DNA from: Bathymodiolus brooksi
Taxonomy: Eukaryota > Mollusca > Bivalvia > Mytilida > Modiolidae
DNA: 64,000 nucleotides
Direction of reading: 5' to 3'
NCBI GenBank assembly: GCA_963680875.1
Contig: OY804578.1
Span: 103,879,689 to 103,943,688, forward strand
This document shows positions 40,201 through 52,200 of this stretch, one piece after another. Under the pieces are notes generated by a model. The model worked only from the letters and a program-made list of their open reading frames with translations. It searched no databases and had not been told where the DNA came from. Every line of letters starts with the position of its first letter. The first letter of the stretch is position 1. Position numbers and translations under genes: made by a program.

Positions 40201-43200
40201 TGCATGCAAAAGTAAAATAACCTTCTGAATCAAACTCATACCTTTTGTTTAATTCTGTATTTATTTAGTGAAGATCGCAGACAGCCAATGGCTATGAATG
40301 AGTGGTTTTATTTTTCATCAAACATTGAAAACTTGAAGATTTGACCAAATTAATGACAATTCCTAATATATTTCTTCACTTAAAGTGTAGTACTTATCTT
40401 AAAATTTATATCATCATTGTTTAGTTTCAGGTGATGATTTCACAGAGTTAAAAGGTTTGTAATTCTTAGTATACATATTTTAATAACTAAAATTGTGAGT
40501 TCGAACCCCATTCATGGCGAAGTGTACTCGATACAACATTATGTGATAAAGTTTGTCAGTGACTTGCGACAGGTCCACCAATAAAATTGACCGCCACGAT
40601 ATAAGTGAAATATTGTTGAAAGTGGCGTTAAACACCATAAACCAACCAACCAACCAACCAACCCTATTTTGGTTTTTCTTTTATTATCAAAGCATGATAT
40701 AAACATATTATCGCTGTTTTCTATTGGGACATTTCAATGACGTCACCTTGCCAAATACTCAATAAACATACTATTGTTGATATGATTTACTTGAAATGGA
40801 CTTCTAATCGCATCTCATCCCATCAGTGGTGTAATGGTTAGCGTGCTCGCCTAGAGTGTGATAGATCGCAGGTTTGAGCTCAGATCGGGTCAAACCAAAG
40901 ACTATAAAATTGATATTTGTTGCTTCTTTGCTAAGAACGCAGCATTAAGGAGGTATATCAGTGGCATTCAGGTTAGACAACTCTATGTTAAAAACGTTGT
41001 TGTATAATTTTTCGAGTTGAAATACTTCAGAAAATTTTACATGAATTAATAAAATAACAAATACAGTAAAACCTGCAGGTTGCCTTCAGTGCTCTTTATA
41101 TACAGGTTTGACTGAATAGTGAACATTTGATTGTAATGATAGAATTATTTCTTTAGTAGGGGTCATCATGGTTGTGATCATATGGTAGTTGGATTTACAT
41201 CTATCTATGCAATCAATGCCTATTACCACTAAAGTTGAGAGTTTGAATCCTGCTCATGACGAGGTGTACTCAATACAACTTATATGATAAAGTTGTCAGT
41301 GACTTGCAGCAGGTCTGTGGGTTTTCTCTGGGGACTCCAGTTTCCTCCACCAATAAAACTGACCGCCACGATATAGCTGAAATATTGGTGGCATTAAACA
41401 CCATAACCTATAACCTATTTCTTTTGTTTTCTTTTTTCCTGTGTTAATTTTATTATTACATCAATTTTATAATTCTAATGACCACCATGATGTAACTGAA
41501 ATATTGGTGAAAGTGGCGTTAAACACCATTAACCTAACCTCAATTTTATATGTCCGTCTCATGCAGTCTTCACTCTAACCCACTCGCCCCAAGCCTGGGT
41601 AAATCAGGATTCGGACAAGTGAAAATTATGAAAGAATTTATTTGATTAAATAGAAACAATTTCTAAATTTGGGTTTTGGACAAATAGGTGAAAAAAATTA
41701 AGGCTAAGACTGCTCTTGGCATGACTTGATAAAATGTTGAAATTTTGATTATTGCTTACAGATGAAGTGAATAGTTTCCAATCCTTGTAAAACTTCAATA
41801 CGTATATTATTCCTGTCATTTATAAGAGCTAGAACTTGAATGCTGCTGTATAAATCTCAATTAAATGGCGATAGTCTTTGAGTTACATCAGAAACTGTAA
41901 ATCATATCTATTAGACTACATTAAAAACTACAGAGCTGCTGTATCTTTCACTCAGAAACTGGTAGAAAAGTGAGACTTTGACAAGCTTTTCTGGCCTGTT
42001 TTGCAACGAGGGCAAATTAATTTTATATTCACTGACGAAGTACATTTATTGTTTTTATCCTGCAATGTCAAATCTTTTTCACTCACCCAGCCAAGTGTTT
42101 TTTTTAGTAAATTTTTTTAGCTCACTCATCCCACTTTGTGTCATGTCCAATCTTTTTCACTCACCCAGTAAGTGCTTTTTTTGAATATTTTTTTTTAGCT
42201 CACTCAGCCCACTTTGTGTCGTGTTCAATCTTTTTCACTCACCCAGCCAAGTGCTTTTTTTGAGTATTTTTTTTAGCTCACTCAGCCCACTTTGTGTCAT
42301 GTCCAATCTTTTTCACTCACCCAGCCAAGTGCTTTTTTTGAGTATTTTTTTCTAACTCACTCAGCCCACTTTGTGTCGTGTTCAATCTTTTTCACTCACC
42401 CAGCCAATTGCTTTTTTGATTATTTTTTTCTATCTCACTCAGCCCACTTTGTGTCGTGTTCAATCTTTTGCCATCACTTGGCGTCTGTCGTCCGTTAACT
42501 TTTCACATTTTAATCTTCTCCTCTGAAACCCCTCAGCTATATGAACTGAAACTTGCTAGGAAGCATCTATGGAAGATCCTCTATAAAGATTGCTCATTTT
42601 GTCCCGATCCATTAACAAACATGGCCACCACAGGCAATTCATATTTCTGATTGGCCTATTTTTAAAAATCTTCTCCTCTAAAACCGCTTAGCCAAATGAA
42701 CTGAAACTTGGTAGGAAGCATCTATGGAAGGTCCTCTATAAAGATTGCTAATTTCATCTTGATCTGTTAACAAACATGGCTGCCACAGGCGATTCTTGTT
42801 TCTGATTGATTGATATCTAAAAAATCAGTTTTACTGTTAAAAGAGAGATAACTCTAGTTTAAATATAGATACATTTTGTATCTATTCAAAATGCAGTTAT
42901 CTCTGAATTGAATTACAGATAAATATGCCTTTAAAAACCCCTCAACCAGATGAACTGAAACTTGGTAGGAACCATCGATGGAAGGTCCTCCATAAAGATC
43001 GCTCATTTCTTCCTGATCCGTTAACGAACATGGCCGCCACAGGCGACGCTTGTTTTTGATTGGCTGATTTTTAGCTCACGTGGCCTTTAGGCCAGGTGAG
43101 CTATTGTCATCACTTTTCGTCCGTCGTCCGTCCGTCAACATTTCACATTTTAATCTTCTCTTCAGAAACCACTGGGCCAATTGCAACCAAACTTTGGTGG

Positions 43201-46200
43201 AATGGTCCTTGGATGGCCCCCTTCCAAAATTGTGTCCGGTGATCCCGACTTCCAACCAAGATGGCCGTCAAGCTAAAAATAGAAAAAAGGGGGGATGAAA
43301 TTTTAATTGTCCATTGTTGCTTTAGTATAAATCAAAATGAGCTCAAATTTTGACTGCAGCTACATGGCAATGAGTAGTTTAACGTATATTCCGGGTTTTT
43401 CTGTGAAATTTTTCTTTCAGCCGATTTATACCGATTATGCAAATTAGGCATATTTTGATAAAAGATCACATTTAAATCTTCTTCTCTGAAACCGCTGAGC
43501 CAAATTAAACCAAACCTGGCAGGGATGGTCCCTGGGTGGGTCCCTTTCAAAATTGTGTCTGACAGCCCCGCTCTCCATCCAAGATGGCCGCTATTACTAA
43601 AAATAGATATTTCTTCAAATGGCCAAAACTGCTTTATTTTAAGCCAGAATGTGCCCAAATTTGAACTGTATAAGCATAATGATGAGCTTTTTAACATATA
43701 TTATGGGATTTTTTATGAACTTTGGACTTTTGCCGATTTTGACCGATTATGCAAATTAGGCATAAATAAGCAAAACATCATTTGAAAATCTTCTTGTAAG
43801 AAACCACTAGGCCAATTTCAACCAAACTTTGTCTGAATGATCCTTAGGTGGTCCCCTTTCAAAATTGTGTCCGTCAACACTGTCCTGTATCCAAGATGGC
43901 CGCCGTTACTAAAAATAGAAATTTCTTCAAATGGCCAAAACTGCTCTATTTTAAGCCAGAATGTGCCCAAATTTGAACTGTTAAAGCATAATGATGAGCT
44001 TTTAAACATATATTACGGGATTTTTTATGAACTTTGAACTTTTGCCGATTTTGACCGATTATGCATATTAGAAAAAAGGGGGGATGAAATTTAAAAAAAA
44101 TCTTCTCCTCTGAAACTACTGAGCCAATCTCAACCAAACTTTGCTGAAATGATTCTTGGGTGGTCCTCTTCCAAATCTGTGTCCGGCATTTCAGAACTTC
44201 GACCAATATGGCTGCCACAGCCGAACTTAATTTAACATGGGACCCTATGGGAAATTCCCATAAAAATCTTCTTTTCTGAAACTATTTGCTCAATAAGAAC
44301 AAAATTTTGATGAAATAGTCATTGGATGGTTCTCTTCCAAAATTATGTCTGGCGGTTCGGCCCTTTGACCAAGATGGCCCCCACAGCCGAACTTAGCTTA
44401 ACATAGGACCCTATGGGAAATTCACATAAAAATCTTCTCCTCAGAAACCACTGGGCCAATTGCAACCAAACTTTGGTGGAATGATCCTTGGATGGCCCCC
44501 TTCCAAAATTGTGTCCGGTGTTCCCGACTTCCAACCAAGATGGCCGCCATGCTAAAAATAGAAAAAAGGAGGATGAAATTTAAAAAAAAATCTTCTCCTC
44601 TGAAACTACTGAGCCAATCTCAACCAAACTTTGCTGAAATGATCCTTGGGTGGTCCCCTTCCAAAATTGTGTCCGGCATTTCATACCTCCGACCAAGATG
44701 GCCACCACAGCCGAACTTAATTTAACATAGGACCCTATGGGAAATTCCCATAAAAATCTTCTTGTCTGAAACCATTTGCTCAATAAGAACAAAATTTTGA
44801 TGAAATAGTCATTGGATGGTTATCTTTCAAAAATGTGTCCGACGGTTCGGCCCTTCGAACATGATGGCCCCCACAGCCGAACTTAGCTTAACATAGGACC
44901 CTATGGGAAATTCACATAAAAATCTTCTTGTCTGGAACCTTTGAGTTGCTCAATTGGAACCAAACTTTGATAAAATAGCCATTGGATGGTCCTCTTCCAA
45001 AATTGTGTCAGGTGGTCCCACCCTCTGACCAAGATGGCTGCACAGCTGTACTTAGTTTAACATAGGACCCTATGGGAAATTCACATAAAAACCATCTTGT
45101 CTGGAACCAGTAGCTCAATTAGAACCAAACTTTGATGGAATAGTCATTGGATGGTCCTCTTCCAAAATTGTGTCCGGCAGTCGTGCTCTTCCACCAAGAT
45201 GGCTGCCGCAGTGCAGTTGCGTTGTTATTGAAAGCAGCTTTGATCCAGGTGAGCGATTACAGGCTCCTGGGAGCCTCTGGTTTAGATTCTTCTCCTCTGA
45301 AACCGTTCGGCCAAATGAACCGAAACTTGGTAGAAAGCATCTATGGAAAGTCCTCTGTTACGATTGCTAATTTTGTCCCGATCCGTTAACAAACATGGTG
45401 GCCACAGACAATTCTTGTTTCTGATTGGTTGATTTTTTTAAATTCTTCTCTGAAGAAACCGCTTTGCCAAATGAACCGAAACTTGGTAGGATGCATCTAT
45501 GGAAGGTCCTCTATAAAGATTGCTCATTTCGTCCCGATCCATTAACAGAAATGGCTGTCACAGGCAATTCTTGTTTCTAATTGGTTGATTTCTAAAAATC
45601 TTGTCCTCTGAAACCGCTTTGCCAAATGAACCGAAACTTGGTAGGAAGCTTTTATGGAAGGTTCTCTATAAAGATTGCTGATTTTGTCCGGATCCATTAA
45701 CAAACATGGCTATCACAGGCAATTCTTGTTTCTGATTGGTCGATTTCTAAAAATCTTGTACTCTGAAACAGCTTGGCCAAATGGACCGAAACGTGATAGG
45801 AAGCATCTATGGAAGGTCCTCTATGGGAATTGCTCATTCTGTTTTGATCCGTTGTTTCGTATTGTTCGATTTCTAAAACAGCTTTTCCTCTGAAACTGCT
45901 TGGCCAAATGATATGAAACTTGGTAAGAAGCTTCTATAGAAGATCCTCTATAGAGATTGCTCATTTCATTTTGATCCATTAACAAACATGGCTGCCACAG
46001 GCAATTCTTGTTTTAGATTGGTCGATTTCCAAAAATCTTCTTCTTTGAAACTGCTTTGCCAAAATGATCCAATATTTGGTGGGAAGCACCTATGGAAGGT
46101 TCTGTATTAAGTTTCCTCAAAGCAGAATGAAAGGTGAGCGACACAGGCTCAGCCCTGACAGGGCTGAGCCAGTGTTGTTATTGTTGGAATTGTTTACCAT

Positions 46201-49200
46201 CACTGTTTAAACTTTCGTTTTTTATGAATTTATTGAAGCCATTGATGAAATTGATTCTCCAAAGAAAGAACCTAAGAAAGTGTCTGGTAAAGTGAAAGTG
46301 AAAGAGGAAGTAGATGATGAACCTACTACATCTAAATCTTCAGGGAAAGGAAAAGCTGCAAAGAGTGGAGGTAAAAAAGGGAAATCAGGAAAAGAAGAAA
46401 ATGATACTGAGGAAAAAGAAGTAGGTAAGGGATTTTTTTTAATGTGACAAATATTTTAACTTGACACTAAATGTTTCGTGTTACTGTGTGCATTTAAGTT
46501 TTCTGATAATTATATTGTAGTAGAAAGGTCTGTATTATGATTTTAACTATAATTTTGAGTTTGATTTTAGTATGAAATAACAATAAATGAACAATAGTGA
46601 ACGCAGAGATCCTTGCAATTCACTTACATGTAGATGGGTCTTGGACTCACATTTTGAGTTTGGACTCGCCAAAGTTTTTTAATTTTAAATTCTTACAATG
46701 ATGGGACTCTAAAAATTTCCGAAATATCCTCTGAACTCATATTAAATTGCTAGAAGTATCCCTGAGTACTAGTTAATAGTTATATCATAATGCTATGAAT
46801 AAAGTTATTTTTTTGCAATGTCATCTTAGAAATATTCCAGTTAAAATACCTTCTACCTTAAAAAGCAGATAATTTTGAAATGAATCATTCATTCATTTAG
46901 GCAGATTATATTTATCTTGTATAATATTGAATCATTCAAATTTATTGACAGATCTGCCCATAGAAGGGGTTTAAAAAGTGCATCCCCCAGATTCCAAAAT
47001 ATGTAATAATGAAATAAACCATAAAGACATTTCATTTGGGTCTGAAATTAGTAAATTGTTTTGACAGGATTGTATTCATAAAAGTAGTCATAAACCTTTT
47101 AAAATTCCACAATTTGACGGTGTGTCAATTAACTAATATATTTTTTCATTTACAGTAAAGAAATTGGTAATTGATTAATATGTATTTTTAGCTCATCTTG
47201 CCAAAGGCAATGTGAGCTTTTGCCATCACTTGGCGTCCGTCATCTGTCGTCTGTTAACTTTTCACATTTTAATCTTCTCCTCTGAAACCTCTCAGCCAAA
47301 TGAACTGAGACTTGGTAGGAAGCATCTATGGAAGATCCTCTTTAAAGATTGCTCATTTTGTCCCGAATCTATTAACAAACATGGCTGCCACAGGCAATTC
47401 ATGTTTCTGATTAGCTGATTTTTTAGCTCACCTGGATAAAGGTCGTGAGCTTTTGCCATCACTTGGCGTCCGTCCGTCCGTCGTACGTCGTAAACTTTAA
47501 TCTTCTCCTCAGAAAACACTGGGCCAATTGCAACCAAACCTTGGTGGAATGGTATTTGTATGGCCCTCTTCCAAAATTGTGTCCGTTGATCCCGACTTCC
47601 AACCAAGATGGCCGCCAAGCTAAAAATAGAAAAAAGGGGGGATGAAATTTTAATTGTCCATTGCTGCTATAGTATAAGTCAAAATGAGCTCAAATTTTAA
47701 TTGCAGCTACATGACAAGGAGTAGTTTAGCATATATTCCGGGTTTTTCTATGAAATTTTTCTTTCAGCCGATTTATACCGATTAAGCAAATTAGGCATAT
47801 TTTGATAAAAGATCACATTTAAATCTTCTTCTCTGAAATCGCTTAACCAAATCAAACCAAATTTGGCTGGGATAGTCCTAGTGTAGTCCCATTTCAAAAT
47901 TGTGTCCGACAGCCCCGCCCTCCATTCAAGATGGCTGCTGTTACTATAAATAGAAATTTCTTCAATTGTCCATTGCTGCTTTAGTATAAGTCAAAATGAG
48001 CTCAAATTTTAACTGCAGCTACATGGCAAGGAGTAGTTTAACATATATTCCGTTTTCTGTGAAATATTTCTTTCAGCCGATTTATACTGATTATGCAAAT
48101 TAGGCATATTTTGATAAAAGATCACATTTAAATCTTCTCCTCTGAAACCGCTGAACCAAATTAAACCAAACCTGGGAGGGATGGTCCTTGGGTGGTCCCC
48201 TTTCAATAATGTGTCCGACAGCCCCACCCTCCATTCAGCCCCACCCTCCATTCAAACTGGCTGCTGTTGCTAAAAATAGATATTTCTTCAAATGGCCAAA
48301 ACTGCTTTATTTTAAGCCAGAATGTGCCCAAATTTGAACTGTATAAGCATAATGATGAGCTTTTTAACATATATTATGGGATTTTTTATGAACTTTGGAC
48401 TTTTGCCGATTTTGACCGATTATGCAAATTAGGCATAAATAAGCAAAACATAATTTAAAAATCTTCTTGTAAGAAACCACTAGGCCAATTTCAACCAAAC
48501 TTTGTCTGAATGATCCTTAGGTGGTCCCCTTTCAAAATTGTGTCCGTCAACACCGTCCTGTATCCAAGATGGCCGCATTACTAAAAATAGAAATTTCTTC
48601 AAATGGCCAAAACTGCTCTATTTTAAGCCAGAATGTGCCCAAATTTGAACTGTTAAAGCATAATGATGAGCTTTTAAACGTATATTACGGGATTTTTTAT
48701 GAACTTTGAACTTTTGCCGATTTTGACCGATTATGCATATTAGAAAAAAGGGGGGATGAAATTTAAAAAAAATCTTCTCCTCTGAAACTACTGAGCCAAT
48801 CTCAACCAAACTTTGCTGAAATGATTCTTGGGTGGTCCTCTTCCAAATCTGTGTCCGGCATTTCAGAACTTCGACCAATATGGCCACCACAGCCGAACTT
48901 AATTTAACATGGGACCCTATGGGAAATTCCCATAAAAATCTTCTTTTCTGAAACTATTTGCTCAATAAGAACAAAATTTTGATGAAACAGTCATTGGATG
49001 GTTCTCTTCCAAAAATATGTCTGGCGGTTTGGCCCTTTGACCAAGATGGCCCCCACAGCCGAACTTAGCTTAACATAGGACCCTATGGGAAATTCACATA
49101 AAAATCTTCTCCTCAGAAACCACTGGGCCAATTGCAACCAAACTTTGGTGGAATGATCCTTGGATGGCCCCCTTCCAAAATTGTGTCTGGTGTTCCCGAC

Positions 49201-52200
49201 TTCCAACCAAGATGGCCGCCATGCTAAAAATAGAAAAAGGAGGATGAAATTTAAAAAAAAATCTTCTCCTCTGAAACTACTGAGCCAATCTCAACCAAAC
49301 TTTGCTGAAATGATCCTTGGGTGGTCCCCTTCCAAAATTGTGTCCGGCATTTCATACCTCCGACCAAGATGGCCACCACAGCCGAACTTAATTTAACATA
49401 GGACCCTATGGGAAATTCCCATAAAAATCTTCTTGTCTGAAACCATTTGCTCAATAAGAACAAAATTTTGATGAAATAGTCATTGGTTGGTTATCTTTCA
49501 AAAATGTGTCCGACGGTTCGGCCCTTCGAACATGATGGCCCCCACAGCCGAACTTAGCTTAACATAGGACCCTATGGGAAATTCACATAAAAATCTTCTT
49601 GTCTGGAACCTTTGAGTTGCTCAATTGGAACCAAACTTTGATAAAATAGCCATTGGATGGTCCTCTTCCAAAATTGTGTCTGGTGGTCCCACCCTCTGAC
49701 CAAGATGGCTGCACAGCTGTACTTAGTTTAACATAGGACCCTATGGGAAATTCACATAAAAACCATCTTGTCTGGAACCAGTAGCTCAATTAGAACCAAA
49801 CTTTGATGGAATAGTCATTGGATGGTCCTCTTCCAAAATTGTGTCCGGCAGTCGTGCTCTTCCACCAAGATGGCTGCCGCAGTGCAGTTGCGTTGTTATT
49901 GAAAGCAGCTTTGATCCAGGTGAGCGATTACAGGCTCCTGGGAGCCTCTGGTTTAGATTCTTCTCCTCTGAAACCGTTCGGCCAAATGAACCGAAACTTG
50001 GTAGAAAGCATCTATGGAAAGTCCTCTGTTACGATTGCTAATTTTGTCCCGATCCGTTAACAAACATGGTGGCCACAGACAATTCTTGTTTCTGATTGGT
50101 TGATTTTTTAAAAATTCTTCTCTGAAGAAACCGCTTTGCCAAATGAACCGAAACTTGGTAGGATGCATCTATGGAAGGTCCTCTATAAAGATTGCTCATT
50201 TCGTCCCGATCCATTAACAGAAATGGCTGTCACAGGCAATTCTTGTTTCTAATTGGTTGATTTCTAAAAATCTTGTCCTCTGAAACCGCTTTGCCAAATG
50301 AACCGAAACTTGGTAGGAAGCTTTTATGGAAGGTTCTCTATAAAGATTGCTGATTTTGTCCGGATTCATTAACAAACATGGCTGTCACAGGCAATTCTTG
50401 TTTCTGATTGGTCGATTTCTAAAAATCTTGTACTCTGAAACAGCTTGGCCAAATGGACCGAAACGTGATAGGAAGCATCTATGGAAGGTCCTCTATGGGA
50501 ATTGCTCATTCTGTTTTGATCCGTTGTTTCGTATTGTTCGATTTCTAAAACAGCTTTTCCTCTGAAACTGCTTGGCCAAATGATATGAAACTTTGTAAGA
50601 AGCATCTATGGAAGATCCTCTATAGAGATTGCTCATTTCATTTTGATCCATTAACAAACATGGCTGCCACAGGCAATTCTTGTTTTAGATTGGTCGATTT
50701 CCAAAAATCTTCTTCTTTGAAACTGCTTTGCCAAAATGATCCAATATTTGGTGGGAAGCACCTATGGAAGGTTCTGTATTAAGTTTCCTCAAAGCAGAAT
50801 GAAAGGTGAGCGATACAGGCTCAGCCCTGACAGGGCTGAGCCAGTGTTGTTATTGTTGGAATTGTTTACCATCACTGTTTAAACTTTCGTTTTTTATGAA
50901 TTTATTGAAGCCATTGATGAAATTGATTCTCCAAAGAAAGAACCTAAGAAAGTGTCTGGTAAAGTGAAAGTGAAAGAGGAAGTAGATGATGAACCTACTA
51001 CATCTAAATCTTCAGGGAAAGGAAAAGCTGAAAAGAGTGGAGGTAAAAAAGGGAAATCAGGAAAAGAAGAAAATGATACTGAGGAAAAAGAAGTAGGTAA
51101 GGGATTTTTAGCTCACCTGGCCATAGGCCATGTGAGCTTTTGTCATGGGTAAGCATCCGTCGTCCGTCCGTCCGTCCGTTAGCTTTTCACATTTAAATCT
51201 TCTTCTCTGAAACCGCTAAACAGAAATCAGCCAAACTTGCCAGAAATGTTCACTGGATGGTCCTCTACCAGATTTGTGTTTTTGGTGCTGATTTGAAATC
51301 CAACATGGCTGCCAGGGTCCATAATGTGTTCTCATTGGCTGAAATTTTAAAAATCTTCTTGTCAGAAACCACTAAGTCAATTGAATTGTGACTTTGCAGG
51401 AATGATCATTGGGTGGTCCTGTACTAAAATTGTGAATCGTTTGCCGATCGGAAATTCAAGATGGCCGCCATGACTCGACTTAGTTTAACATTGGACCCTA
51501 TGGGAATTTCACATTTTCATCTTTTTTTCTGAAACCACAAAACAGATTTGAACCAAACTTGGCAGAAATGTTCATTGGATCGTCATATACAAGAATTTTG
51601 TTTTTGGCGCTGATCGGAAATCCAACATGGCTGCCAGGGCCCATAATGTGTTCTGATTGGTCGAAATTTTAAAAATCTTCTTGTTAGAAACCACTAAGCC
51701 AATTGAATTGTGACTTTGCAGGAATAATCATTGGGTGGTCCTGTACTAAACTTGTGAATCGTTTGCCAATCGGAAATTCAAGATGGCCGCCATGACTCGA
51801 CTTAGTTTAACATTGGACCCTATGGGAATTTCACATTTTCATCTTTTTTTCTGAAACCACAAAACAGATTTGAACCAAACTTGGCAGAAATGTTCATTGG
51901 ATGGTCATATACAAGATTTGTGTTTTTGGTGCTGATCGGAAATCCAACATGGCTGCCAGGGCCTATAATGTGTTCTGATTGGTCGAAATTTAAAAAATCT
52001 TCTTATTAGAAACCACTAAGCCAATTGAATTGTGGCTTTGCAGGAATGATCATTGGATGGTCCTGTACTAAACTTGTGAATCGTTTGCTGATCGGAAATT
52101 CAAGATGGCCGTCATGACTCGACTTAATTTTAACATAGGACCCTATGGAAAAAATGTTTAAAAGTCTTCTCCTCTGAAACCAGTAAGTCAGTTTAAAGCA

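Noticed and set aside
40825..40900. A tRNA gene
   Set aside because: Box A- and B-like text is present, but the cloverleaf cannot be completed and the sequence continues into SINE body shared with 22465 and 17205.
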